Below are positions 21,112-35,457 of a DNA stretch of 35,865 nt, piece by piece. The stretch is from Diphasiastrum complanatum (taxonomy: Eukaryota > Streptophyta > Lycopodiopsida > Lycopodiales > Lycopodiaceae): assembly GCA_029204225.1 (NCBI GenBank), contig MU835831.1, forward strand, positions 1 through 35,865, given 5' to 3'. Numbering within the stretch: position 1 is the stretch's first letter; every line of letters begins with the position of its first letter. The position numbers and the translations under genes are program-made. The notes under the pieces were generated by a model. That model had not been told where the DNA came from and made no database searches. It saw only the letters and a list, made by a program, of their open reading frames with translations.

Positions 21112-23025
21112 TTGGGGCAGGCAGGTTTCCGATCTCATTATTCTACCACTGACCATATTTTTACACTTCGAGCCTTGATCGAGGAAGCTAAGTACAGGAA
21201 AGAGAGGGTTTACTGCTGTTTTGTAGATTTCAGGAAGGCCTTCGATTCTGTACCACGCTCCCTGCTCATTCAGAGACTTCGTGACCTTGGTTTCTCCACA
21301 GATATTGTTTTAGCAGTGATGGCTCTTTATGAGAAGGTCTTGGGATGTTTCCGACATAGCAGTGGCTTATCTGATCACATTTGGAGCACCATTGGGGTGA
21401 AACAGGGGTGCTCTCTTTCACCGGTTCTCTTTGGATTGTATATTGATGAGTTAGAGCGAGTCATCTCACAGTGTGGCGGGGGTGGCTGTAGACTTGGCAC
21501 CATTCTGATTGCTATTCTCCTTTATGCGGATGATGTAGTACTAGTATCCCCGACCAGAGAGGGTTTGCAGAGGCAGCTGGATTGTTTACAGGGATTTTGT
21601 ACCAAATGGGGGTTGGGGGTGAACACTGCGAAGACCAAGGTTATGGTCTTCAACACTTCTCGAGCCTTCATGCAGCGCCAGGAGCTCATCTTAGATGGAC
21701 AGGCCTTAGAGGTAGTTTCCTCTTATACCTATTTGGGGATACTCTTCTCTGGTCCTACCTTCAGCATGCGGCAAGCTGCCACCACCCGACTTGGGAAGGG
21801 GCATTCCTCTCTTGTTCAGCTTGAGCGGTTCTGTTTCAGGAAGCTCATCCGAGATGTTCGCAGTAAGTGTAGACTCTTTGATACTATTGTCACCCCCACA
21901 GCCTTATATGCAACAGAGACATGGTGCACCGGCCTCCCTTCATCACACTGGGCCAGCATTTCACGATTGCAGACCACCATGTTAGCCCGTATGATTCGGG
22001 CGAAGCCCTCGGTTCCACACGAGATCCTTCTTGCAGAGTTTGTCGTTCCACCCATTCATATATATGCCGCGTTCCAGCTTATCACATACATTCAGAGAAT
22101 CCAAGCTCTGCCCGATGAGGATATGAGATATACACAGACAGCACTGGTCTCCTCACACTTTCTTCATGACCAGGGCTATCGACTATCGCGGTTCTCTCAG
22201 GCATCCCATTTCCTCCTTGAGTCATTTGGTATCTCCATTACAGAGCTCCCCTCAGGTACTCATCAGTATATCAGGCACATCTTATATCGGGCATATCTCG
22301 ACCGCACTTGGGGGCGACAGCTTGGGGTGAAACCCGGCTACTACTTGACTCATTTTATTGAGCTTGACATAGCAGGGGTCCCGGTCTTACAGCATTATTT
22401 GGACTCGAGACTATCACATTGCCTCAGATTTACATTGGGACAGCTCCGTGTATCATCACATCAGTTGGCTATTGAGACTGGTAGATTCCAAGGTACCCCG
22501 AGAGAGGAGCGGATTTGCCAGTTATGCTCTTTAGAGAAGGTGGAGTCAGAGGAGCACTTTATCTTTAGGTGCCCGGTATATTACGAGATCAGAGGGAGAT
22601 ACCACTGTTTGTTCCGAGACACACCTGTCACTTTACGATCGCTCATAGCTTATGAGGATTCCCGATGCGCGGCACTCATGATACGAGAGATGTTTATACT
22701 ACGACAGGATTTGTATCAGACAGCCCAACCAAGTCAGGTTTCTCAGCCTCAGATCACTTCTTTCTTCTCCAGGAGGAGAGGACGTTTTGATGACGGTGAC
22801 GATGATGATGATGACCTACTTGCCCACAGAGACCAGAGACAGCGTCCCACACATACCCATGTTGCAGCACGAGCTACTCGACCTATCACGAGGAGACCTC
22901 TTCATCCTCTCAGACGACGTCAGAGACCACCAGTGGCCCTTCATGCCACAGGCCGTATTACATCCTTCTATATCATCAGCACCAGCAGGACAGGACTAGA
23001 TGATAACGTCATATCTCACTCATGA
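21112..23025 (+). CDS. LINE copy F ORF2 C-terminal two-thirds (RT, knuckle, PIP box), partial
   Basis: An open frame of 637 residues. RT motifs: VYCCFVDFRKAFDSVPR, GVKQGCSLSPVLFGLYIDELE, YADD (21523-21534). It continues through KTKVMVFNTSR and the zinc knuckle CQLCSLEKVESEEHFIFRC (CxxC-x9-H-x4-C), a position where L1-type ORF2 proteins also have a Cys/His knuckle. C-terminal to it lie the PIP box QPQITSFF (22744-22767), an Asp run (DDGDDDDDD), an Arg/His-rich stretch and a second PIP-like RITSFY about 60 residues later. The endonuclease half is missing, so it cannot move by itself. No independent start codon is implied; the frame is simply cut at its 5' side. Confidence 0.88.
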   Translation: MGQAGFRSHYSTTDHIFTLRALIEEAKYRKERVYCCFVDFRKAFDSVPRSLLIQRLRDLGFSTDIVLAVMALYEKVLGCFRHSSGLSDHIWSTIGVKQGCSLSPVLFGLYIDELERVISQCGGGGCRLGTILIAILLYADDVVLVSPTREGLQRQLDCLQGFCTKWGLGVNTAKTKVMVFNTSRAFMQRQELILDGQALEVVSSYTYLGILFSGPTFSMRQAATTRLGKGHSSLVQLERFCFRKLIRDVRSKCRLFDTIVTPTALYATETWCTGLPSSHWASISRLQTTMLARMIRAKPSVPHEILLAEFVVPPIHIYAAFQLITYIQRIQALPDEDMRYTQTALVSSHFLHDQGYRLSRFSQASHFLLESFGISITELPSGTHQYIRHILYRAYLDRTWGRQLGVKPGYYLTHFIELDIAGVPVLQHYLDSRLSHCLRFTLGQLRVSSHQLAIETGRFQGTPREERICQLCSLEKVESEEHFIFRCPVYYEIRGRYHCLFRDTPVTLRSLIAYEDSRCAALMIREMFILRQDLYQTAQPSQVSQPQITSFFSRRRGRFDDGDDDDDDLLAHRDQRQRPTHTHVAARATRPITRRPLHPLRRRQRPPVALHATGRITSFYIISTSRTGLDDNVISHS

Positions 23026-23217
23026 CTGTTAGCAGTATACATGCTCCCACATGTTTCTAATAGCATCACATCTATTTCAGTTTATAGCTTTAGCTCTAGA
23101 TTGCTACTTTGTTACTGTTTTGGAGACGTTTCATACGCTCCTATGGTTACCACATACTTGACATGTACGTTTACTAGTCTTATATGCCTTTTGGCATGGA
23201 AAAGACATTAATAAAGC
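21112..23217 (+). mobile_element. LINE copy F, 5'-truncated, long intact ORF2 end plus 3' UTR
   Basis: It starts at GQAGFRSHYSTTDHIF in RT and runs without a break through ORF2 and the 3' UTR. Conserved 3' blocks, a hairpin (23184-23197) and ATTAATAAAGC are present, followed by (TTTC)7 and (TC)n. The 5' junction is with the leader of the minus-strand chromovirus rather than with a TC tract. Confidence 0.88.
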
Positions 23218-24681
<1,464 letters not shown>

Positions 24682-24825
24682 CCAATAGATGTCGTTGAAG
24701 AGGATTGTGAGACTTTCCCAAGCTTGTCAACTAGAGATGAACTGATCAGATTGACCAAGCCTTCTAGACTTTTATATTGTTGCACGTAACTTTTGGCCTC
24801 AACCTCACTTGCAAAGTCAGTTACC
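24682..24825 (-). CDS. PI31/PTRE1-like proteasome regulator, downstream exon
   Basis: The exon follows acceptor GGGCAG and opens with one base completing the Lys codon left by the upstream exon, then VTDFASEVEAKSY, VQQYKSLEGLVNLI and SSSLVDKLGKVSQSS. This matches the end of the PI31 N-terminal domain and the linker after it (plant proteins have a similar YxxQFKxLxxLV...IIDKL pattern from memory of the family). The end is uncertain. Either donor GTATGC at 24681 is used and the Pro/Gly-rich C-terminal half lies further along, or the frame runs on to TAG at 24663 and the protein is short. The C-terminal half expected for PI31 is not seen in the window. Confidence 0.7.
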
Positions 24826-26772
<1,947 letters not shown>

Positions 26773-26974
26773 TTAATAGCAAGATGACAAGGTTGTGAAG
26801 TTTCTTCTCCTTTCGACCCAATAGGAGCAGCATCCACCATAAGCATATCACCCAATGGTGTCCCTTTTACCTCTATAGCCTTCCACATATCAGGGTGAGT
26901 ACCAGCATAGCGGAAAACATAGGCATCTTCCATATCATTCCACCCTTCACAACTAATTTCATCATCCTTGAGTT
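26773..26974 (-). CDS. PI31/PTRE1-like proteasome regulator, upstream exon
   Basis: Acceptor TTTTGCAG precedes AACTCAAGG and donor GTAAGG follows ATTAA, giving a 202 bp exon (2 + 66 codons + 2). It encodes LKDDEISCEGWNDMEDAYVF, RYAGTHPDMW, VKGTPLGDMLMVDAAP and PCHLAI. This is the core of the PI31 N-terminal (FP-domain-like) fold: an EGWN motif, a Tyr/Phe strand, a basic-hydrophobic strand with L(M)VDA, then HLxIK. The family binds 20S proteasome and F-box protein and modulates proteasome assembly or activity. Junction with the 24682-24825 exon restores Lys-Val in frame. The first exon, with the start codon, is not visible between 26975 and the window end; it may lie outside. Confidence 0.78.
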
Positions 26975-27524
26975 CTGCAAAATATGGGCAAATCATGATA
27001 GACAGTGAAGATTGAACATGATGAAAAGAAAAAACGAATAAGCGATAAGAACATATATGTGCAGCTAGCAAATTTGAAACAAGACGAAGATGTACAAGTG
27101 ATAAGAGCATATGCATATATGGCTATCGAGGGACAAAATTGTCAATGGTTTATGCTCACTTTCCTTGCAGCAATCAATCAAATATGCCACCAGTTGAATT
27201 TCATTTTGAAACAGCTTTCCCGAATTAATCATTGTATAAGCTCTATAATCTGTTTCATTCCTACACCATCTCTATCTATATATAGTTGTGTATGTGTGAG
27301 AATTGTGAGTGTACGCGTTGATATCTCAATATATCTATGTTGGATGCAATCCAAGACTAATGTCTAATCAAAGAGACATGCAATCCTAATTTTATGAAGT
27401 TTTTTACAGAATGCTATACCATTGACTTTCTAAGGTGAAGTATACCCTTACTTTCGCATGTGCACAAATGCCAACTTGTATGTTTTAAGTCCAAACAACA
27501 TAGTAATGATAAATTCACAGATAC
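26975..27524. other. Probable intron sequence, no feature recognised
   Basis: An AT-rich, non-coding stretch upstream (minus strand) of the PI31-like exon. The short open frames here do not resemble known families. Confidence 0.4.
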
Positions 27525-28003
27525 TGTAGGAAATAGAAGCCTAAGGATCCAGGATCTTAACTATTCAATCACACAAAGCATTCTCAAAAGAAAGAGAGAG
27601 ATGGCTAGAAACCCTCTTGTAGAAACTCGTGGACAGCCAAGGAGAATAGTCAGTATTGCTTACAAAAGTGTGTCTCATACAAATGAATGGCTACATATAA
27701 GTAGTCCAAGATGGCTATCTACCTTCATGACTGTTGGTTGTCCAATAACTTGACTATTGACTATCCCACTTTCTATAAGTTACATAGAAAAAATAAGGTA
27801 CCTCCAATATGTCAAGTTGGGGTACTTAATGTCACAATTAGGCCTAGTGGACCCATGAGTCCCTACCAAGTTAATTTCATACTAACTTAGCTAACTCTAA
27901 GTTTAGTAGCCTAATATAATAAATGACCATGGTTACACAACTCTCGACCTTTTGGGTCAAAGTAACCTATGGTAATGTAAGCAATTCCATTTACATTCCA
28001 ACA
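27525..28003 (-). repeat. Solo LTR-W, copy 1, with perfect 5 bp duplication
   Basis: A 479 bp LTR flanked by GATAC on both sides (27520-27524 and 28004-28008). On the minus strand it starts TGTTGGAATGT, has a TATA-like ACTTATATG, then a CT-rich U5 and ends TTTCCTACA. The + strand frame over 27460-27753 is LTR sequence, not a gene. Confidence 0.92.
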
Positions 28004-29894
28004 GATACATGCATTTGTATACATGCACAAATGTATACATATAGCACGTAATTGTGCATGTAAACATATAGCACACACAAATATCTGTATGAATATGCAT
28101 GTAATATTTGATACAGTTCGTGTGACAACAAAGACAAAAAATATGTATTGCACATACCTTTACACAACACATGTGAACAGGCATGCACATATACATTAAT
28201 AGTCGCAGTTCTATTGCTTTTCTATTTACCACCCCTTCATAGTTTTGAACAACACAAATTCCTTCACGAACCTGCAACTTACTGGCCAAGGGCTTTCCAA
28301 TTTTTTTGAACATTGGACATGTTATCATTCACAAAACATATTACAATAAAGAGAAACTTCTTCTTAAAAAAAAGAAGGTATTCGTGGCAAATTATGAGCA
28401 TTTTGCAACTAAACGAAATCCTTTTTATGCTTATGCAATTTTTGTTGAACTCAAAGTAATCAAGGTGAACTATATAGCGAGCTTCTTGTTGGAAATGCAC
28501 AGATAATTATAAGAAGCTAAAAAAGTATGCGTATTGCATTATCACAGCTTAGCTTTATACACCCACAAAAGGTCGCCTTGGAAGTTAAGAGAAAGAATCA
28601 AATATACCTGATGCACCCGAGCTCTCATTGAAATGAGCAATAAAACTTAGTAAGCAGTATATGATATCTCTAAGATATAGAGAAACTCATAAAATAGTTA
28701 AGAAGCTCAATTTATAAAGTCTTTTCACAAAATAAAAATACATCTTGTGCTTCATTCATTTCAAGGAAAGCATTACTAGGTCTATTATGATTACCGATCT
28801 CATTCTTGGATATGCAGGACTCTATGAGCCTAAAAGATGAAGTAAAGAGGTGATTGTTTCTTATCTTGAATTTGGCCTCAAGTCTTCATGAAATGAAACA
28901 CCTTAGGATTGTCAATATGGTGTACCATCACAATCTTGGGTTTGATGCTTCCAATGGTTTGCTGAGTTGATTGGCTTGCGAAGACACCAATGGAAGAAAT
29001 ACGCTTCCCCTTCTTGGGATGCTTCCAAAGTGCTTGGATGGCTTGCTGAGTTTATTGGCTTGTGAAGACACTTATCGAAGAAATGCCCCTTCCCTCATTC
29101 CACTTTTGTCTCTTTTGTCCATTGTCATTCTTACTATTGACCTTGTTTCCATATGCTTTTCCTCAACTTCATAAAAGACTTGTCTTCTTGTGTCCCTAGG
29201 GCCTAAAGAGAGCATTTTCTCTATCTTTAAAAAAACGTCCATGGTGGTCTTCCAAAGTTCTTGGCTAGACTGCCTACTTGATATTAAATGTAACATTGTA
29301 AATCCACAAGAAACTTCCTCTATTATTCCCTTTATTTCATATGGGGAAAACTTTGAACTTTCAAAAGGGCTTCCCAAAAGGAGTGTATTGAAACATTTTT
29401 TCTAAACTTCTTGAGAAGCAATATTTGCTTTAATTTGTCACTTAGATTTCTACCATGTCTTGGAAGCTTCCTTCTTACCTTTCGTAGCAACTTATCACAA
29501 CAAGAAATCATGTTTCCATGAATAGTGACTCATTGCCTAACAAATCACGATTCTTCAAAGAATTGGTTGGTCCCGATTTTAAACGTAAAGAATTGGGAAT
29601 ATAAATTTTTTGGACCACGGGTTACGACCGGTTCGAGTAGAGTGTTTTTCACACTACTTTTTAAGGGAGAGAGAATATGAGAAAGGAGAAAGGAGATAAA
29701 GAGAGGAAAGGAGAGGAGAAAAGAGAGGAGAGAGGAAAGAGGAGAGCATAACATGAGAGGAGGTATAAGGCAAATGAAGGAGAAAAAACTTGAAAGAGGT
29801 GTGTCTGTGATTTTAAACTCTAGTGTTAGGAGTGTTAAAAGTTAGAAAAAGAAAGAAACGAAGATTCAAGAAAGGGGACTTAGAAGTTAGGGGC
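28004..29894. other. Non-coding stretch between the two solo LTR-W copies
   Basis: Contents: alternating purine-pyrimidine stretch with repeated ACATATAGCAC (about 28008-28110); imperfect tandem duplication of ~75 bases (about 28946-29095, units with GGCTTGCGAAGACAC and GGCTTGTGAAGACAC); a purine-only GA-rich run at about 29665-29755. The minus-strand frame 29072-29377 is not recognised. No gene is supported. Confidence 0.5.
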
Positions 29895-30371
29895 TGTAGG
29901 AAATAGAAGCCTAAGGATCCAGAATCTTAACTATTCAATCACACAAAGCATTCTCAAAAGAAAGAGAGAGATGGCTAGAAACCCTCTTGTAGAAACTCGT
30001 GGACAGCCAAGGAGAATAGTCAGTATTGCTTACAAAAGTATCTCATACAAATGGGATGCACACATATATAGTCCAAGATGACTATCTAACTTCATGACTA
30101 TTGGCTATCCAACTACTTGACTATTGACTATCCAACTTTCTATAAGGTACATAGAAAGAATAAGGTACCTCCAATATGTCAACTTGGGGTACTTAATGTC
30201 ACCATTAGGCCTAGTGGACCCATGAGTCCCTACCAAGTTAATTTCATACTAACTTAGCTAACTCTAAGTTTAGTAGGCCTAATATAATAAATGACCATGG
30301 TTACACAACTCTCGACCTTTTGGGTCAAAGTAACCTATGGTAATGTAAGCAATTCCATTTACATTCCAACA
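29895..30371 (-). repeat. Solo LTR-W, copy 2
   Basis: 477 bp, closely similar to copy 1, with the same termini, flanked by GGGGC (29890-29894) and GGGGT (30372-30376), a duplication with one mismatch. It differs from copy 1 by small indels around the TATA-like region (about 30048-30070). Confidence 0.9.
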
Positions 30372-31439
30372 GGGGTGTGTGAATTTGTTAGGTAATGGAG
30401 GTGTTGGGAGTGGTAGAATTGAGAGCTTAGTGGAGAGTTAGGTATATTGAGAAACTTGAAAGTTGGGAGAGGCCAAAGTTAACCTTTAGGAGTTAGAGAC
30501 TAGAGATAGTCACGGTGAGATCTAGAGATCCCATATGGGATCATGTTACCGCTTCTTTGGCACACCATAGCTCGGGCACAAAATGACAAACATGCAGATA
30601 TTGTCATGTGACAACCAAGTGCGTATTCAAGTGCACCTTTGTTTGCCTGGCTTCGAGATTGGACAACGCCCATAGGCACCACCAAGGCTCTCAACCACGA
30701 TTGCGAGACCAAGAGTTGTTCCGAGAGAGAAAATCATTCCTTCAGTTGCAGATGAGCATCATACACTTGTGACCACACCTGTTTACGTCTTCATGCTCCG
30801 CTATAATAACCGATCTACGGATCAAGTTAAATGATCTTGTAATTGTAAAAATTAGAATAATATAGGGTCATCCAACAGCTATATAATGAACTGAGCGAGT
30901 AGAGACAAAAAGAAGTGATCAGTATCCACGACAGAGATCAAACGACAAAAACTGGTCTTCGTAGTATCTGAATCCTCATTGGAGTTTATTAAAGTGGTGT
31001 TTGGGTTTCTTAGAATTAGAATTGAAAGATGCCTCATTGGTAACTTACTAAGCACCATCATAAAACTTTGCAGCCCTAATAGCATCTTTTAAGGTGTTGG
31101 GATGGTGATGGATTTGCATTGTCATTTGTAGTGATTGAATGTTTTTCCAATTTCCTTTGTTGCAATAGGATCATCTGCTTTGGCTAGGCATGCATCCACC
31201 TCAGCTCAGGGTGAAACAAATGTAGAGGCTCGCACATCTACACCACATGTACATGGAGTTGGCCCAGCCACTTGTAGAGGAATTAGGGCCACAGTTAGGG
31301 TTAGAAAGTATTATGTGCAATCATTTTGAGGTTACAAAAGACTAAGGCAGATGTGGTTAGCAAAAGATTGTTCTACCTTTTTTACCTCCCCTTCCATCTA
31401 GCAAAAACTCTTGCTCGAAGGAATATGGAGAGAGTGTTG
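30372..31439. other. Mostly unassigned DNA upstream of the hAT remnant
   Basis: No coding feature is recognised up to about 31130. From 31135 a short + frame (ARHASTSAQGETNVEARTST) and the following segment may be the degraded N-terminal part of the hAT transposase, but no BED zinc finger can be read. Confidence 0.35.
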
Positions 31440-33020
31440 CCTCAATAGGGGCCACCTACCACGGACCTAACACATTTGACGAGGCAGGTTCAGACTGTAC
31501 GCAAGGAACTAGAGCCCGTTCGTGAATCATCGAAACGATTTGGGTGCACCATCATGCCTGATGGTGAGAGTGATAGCAGGAGGTGCCATATCATTGATAT
31601 GTTAATGTTTTCCCGTGTGGGCACCATGTTCTCAACACATCAACACTTGGCCACACTGTTTCCGGTGAGTAACGAGTTCACGACACGTGTTAAATTTCAA
31701 TGCTCACTAAGCTTTGCTAATTGAAAATTTGATCAAATCGATGCTCATTATTCAAGCGCCATTACTCAACTAGGGTTTCAAACATGGATGTGGGGCCTCA
31801 CAATGTTATGCAAGTCATTACTTATAATTCCACAAACTGCAAGGCCATGGGGGGTTTTGGTGATGGCAGATTACCTCAAGATCTTTAGGACTCCATGCAT
31901 TGCGCACAACGTCGAACTATTGATTGACGACCAAAGGTCCTCGCAATTTATAGAGGGTTTGAAATTTTAGAAATCCTGAGACCTAATCCCACAAGGTTTG
32001 AACTTTGAATCTTGATGTCTCATTCTCAATGCTACAATTTAGGTTTGGGTTTATTGTTCAGCAGTGAGCATAACCCTTATTTGAATCTTGCTTTAAAGTT
32101 TGATGCATCAATGATTGTTTGAGTTTTGTGTTTAGGTTTACATATTTATAGTCTTGGAAGTTGGAGCAACTCATAAAGGTACACCACACCCTCAGGCAGA
32201 TGGTTGTTTCTAACTTGTGGGTAGAGTGGAGCAGATCGACTAAATTTTGATCCAAGGGATTTGAGACTATAGTCTTTTCATCGACCTTTTGGGACAAGGC
32301 AAGGTTGACCACTGTCGGGTTGCAGCCATTTCATAGTATTCTATGGCTCACAGATAGAGAGGGGGTCCACCATGAGCCTTCTCTACAAGTTTATGGATAG
32401 GTTGGGTGAGTAGCTCGAAAGCTGCTAGGTTTCGCCAGGTATATACTATAACCCCTTGGCCCTTCAAGTTCTTTCATTTCCATTTTACAGATTTCGTGTC
32501 AAGTTTGAGCCTTGTCGATCTAAGTTGTTATCATTTATTTCTTAAATTGCAATGTTCAAGAGATAAAGGCCAAGTGGGAGAGCATATGTCACTAGTATCA
32601 TAGGCCTTTATATGCCATTTCCCATGTGTTGCATCCTCTATGAAAGAAATCCGGTCCTGAGCAATTCGATGAGCTTGAGGATGGATGGTTTGAATATCTC
32701 TAGAGGGTCGTACCGAATGTTGCAAAACAATAGGTCTACAACAATGAGCTCATGATTTTTGGAGAGACTACCTCAACTATCAAAGGGTCATGACACAAGA
32801 TAGAGTAGGCCACTTGAGGCCAATGTCTTTGTGGGACAAGTATGGAGGATGCACTACTAGGCTACAACACATCGCATTGGGAGTCCTCACGGGACTACAT
32901 CGTGGCAGCTTGTGAGAGGAACGAGAGCACACCAAGAAGAGAAATAGGCTATGCACAACCTTGTTAGAAAGGGTATTGTATGTGCATTCAAACCTACATC
33001 TTATGCAGTATTTGTTTAAA
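31440..33020 (+). pseudogene. hAT-family transposase remnant (DUF659 and hATC dimerisation region)
   Basis: Read through several frames: VRKELEPVRESSKRFGCTIM with PDGESDSRR (31480-31600; the family norm is SDGWTD), GPHNVMQVIT and NCKA (31788-31845), FRTPCIAHNVELLIDD (~31885-31935), LRQMVVSNLWVEW (~32190-32230), FWDKARLTTVGLQPFHSILW (~32287-32347), and at the end HTKKRNRLCTTLLERVLYVH (~32930-32990), the hATC dimerisation segment. The order and spacing are those of plant hAT transposases. Many stops and frameshifts and loss of the conserved Trp residues make it long dead. Terminal inverted repeats were not found. Confidence 0.85.
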
Positions 33021-34996
33021 CATTCAACTTTCAACTTTGTATTTGAGGCTTGAGCTCAAACTAATTGAAGTTGAACTTGAATGTTGAGCCTTGTCACTTG
33101 ATACTTGGAAGTTGACTAGTTTGATGATTCATAAACCATAATCCATTGTAATTTGTGAATTTGTGTCATGGGTGACATAAGTGACGAGTCATGGATTTGC
33201 CAATCGTTTGAACTTTAGGTGAACCCTTAGGAGATCAACATCAACAAAGTTCCTGATTTACACAGGAGGAGGAGGATATACATGCCATCTTGCATCGTGA
33301 GTCTATTGCACGATCAGGTAGGCTTGGTTGATAATTGTTTACTTGTGTTTCAATCAATAGTGCTTGAAAGCTTGTTGCACCTAGCTAGTATGATGTATCA
33401 TCGATGATCTATCATACAAATTGAAATTTTTGTTTGAAAATTTCATGGATTAAGGTCTTTGAACATTAAATTGTACTATCTAGGTTACCTCATGAATCTT
33501 CAATATGTATGTCTAAGATTTTAGAACCATTGTAAACATTATATGCAACATATTAGATATTGTCAAAGGACCCCACGACACCTACAGAACCCGTGCCGTA
33601 CCAGGTGCCGTGGTACGGCACTTGGAACTTTGGATATTGTCTAGCATTATATCTAAAAAAAAATACAAGAAAAAATTATGCCAATTCTTTGGGCAGAGAA
33701 CCGATTTGGAAACTCAATTCATGATAATTCATTCAATTCTAAACCAGGTGGAAACACTAACAATGAATGCTTTCCTAAAATTTACATGCAAAGTAGCGAA
33801 TACAATCATGGGTGGCCTTGGATGGATATAGTCTTTGTCAGTAAAAACAAAGGTCAGGAGCTTGACTTTCAAATCACATACAAAGGTAGATGACCTAGAA
33901 TCACGACGACGGTGTTGGATTCATGCAATCTTGACAGCAAAAGGAGTGATTCTTTGCTAAGTCTTGGGCCACAAATTGGCACAAGGACCCTTATGCAGGC
34001 TACTTAAATTTAAAGGAGATAGATAAAGTAGAAATGATTAGCATGCAAGACACGACACAGCACTGAGAATTCAAGATGGGCCAACCTTCCTCTTCAGAGT
34101 CTATATTACTTTGACATACAAGTAGGCCTCAACGAGTCCACACCTTGTTGACAAGGTAAATCCTTGATGATACTTTTAGCACAACTAGGAAGAATCACAT
34201 ATTTAGGCAATGACCACAAAGGAGTATAGACCAACATGTCGGTATTTTGGAGCATTGTGAACTATCTGCACTTACATAATATTGATGACTATCTAGAAAA
34301 TGTGTGTTATTTGGACTATTGTGTTTCTTGAAGATCAATCTTTATGAGAAAAAAATTGGCCATCAATCTGGTTTGTTGAAGATTCGATAAGATCCATATG
34401 CTGGTTTCACAAGGCTCAATCAGAGATCTCAATATATATCTGGATAGTTGCTTTTGTACTTGATCAAGTAGTCATTGAATCGTTATAACCAGATGAAGGG
34501 GAATCTATGCCAAAATGTTGAGTGAGTTATGACTTGAGGATGCAAACATGCATGCAAGGTCTTTAATTCTGCGAATTTCCAGCCCCTAAAAAGGGATCAA
34601 TATCACATAATCTTGGCAAAATTTGCACTTGTAGAAACCCGAACTAGTTCCTAGTTGATGGAGCATTGAAATGGTATGAAGTACAAGGATTGACGCACTG
34701 AATCATTGTTAAGAAATCTGCAGAAATACAAAACTTTAAAATGCCAAAGATGAATGATATAGAGGTCAGATCGGTTTCGTAAAATTAGAGTGTTGGATGT
34801 TAGAGGAGGTAATCATTGAGCGACTCCCTAGAAATAAATTTGGAGAAGGGTTGAATCCATTCTATAACCAAGGTTTTTTGCAAAATTATTGACATAGATT
34901 TTGTCAAATTGCATTCGCACGCTTCTTTGGAATGCAAGATGGTTTGTATCAGCAATTATGGGTGCATATCGACTGCCGTTATGCAGTTTATGAACC
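33021..34996. other. Unassigned stretch between the hAT remnant and LTR-Z
   Basis: About 2 kb without a supported gene. Two overlapping + frames (33610-33893), one with EYNHGWPWMDIVFVSKNK, look faintly protein-like but match nothing I recognise. A perfect 11 bp inverted repeat lies at 33593-33621. Confidence 0.4.
33593..33621. repeat. Perfect 11 bp inverted repeat (hairpin)
   Basis: GTGCCGTACCA, a 7-base spacer (GGTGCCG), then TGGTACGGCAC. The GC-rich stem stands out from AT-rich surroundings. Confidence 0.85.
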
Positions 34997-35443
34997 TGTT
35001 AGGGACCCAACTCCCTTGGGTCCCAAACCCAGACTTGAGACTAGACGATGACTGGGCCTGTAGACTTGACCGGTGACTCGTGAACCTGCATGGTTGCCAC
35101 GTGTCATGCTCCAGGAGTGCACATGGCTTGGAGTCTCTCTCCTTGGAGGTATACAAGGGGAGGAGGACTCATTTGCCACCATTTTGTCTGCCTAGGAGGA
35201 GGTGGATGGAGAGCGTGTGCACGGCCAAGATGTATTGCTAGCGTGAGGCAGGAGATGGCTGAGAGCCTAGGCGGTGGTATGGGACGCCGTTTGGGATGGA
35301 GGTCGGATCCAGCTTGATACGGTCACAGGCCAGGGCACGGTGGGTGGACCCGGATTAGGTCCTATGGCGGGGTGGAACGTGAATCGTTCGGTCTCTTGTG
35401 GTTAACCGGCACCTAGAGGTTTGCAGTAAGTAAGTTTGTAATA
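34997..35443 (+). repeat. 5' LTR of an LTR-Z element that continues beyond the window
   Basis: It matches the solo LTR at 2010-2457 end to end, from TGTTAGGGACCC to TTTGTAATA (TAACA in the other copy), and is followed after two bases by a PBS, so it is the 5' LTR of a longer element. The left flank GAACC would be the target duplication. Confidence 0.9.
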
Positions 35444-35445
35444 TA

Positions 35446-35457
35446 TGGTATCAGAGC
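35446..35457 (+). other. Primer-binding site of the LTR-Z element
   Basis: TGGTATCAGAGC, two bases after the LTR end. Confidence 0.9.

Noticed and set aside
27911-28328. Cys- and Tyr-rich minus-strand frames of 65-123 residues
   Set aside because: They arise from alternating ATAC/ACAT low-complexity DNA and LTR-W sequence.
29600-29660. tRNA-like GGTTCGAGT (B-box-like) element
   Set aside because: No A box or acceptor pairing could be found at the right spacing.
33610-33893. Two overlapping + frames of 71-73 residues
   Set aside because: No recognisable motif, no splice or start context, and overlapping frames cannot both be real.
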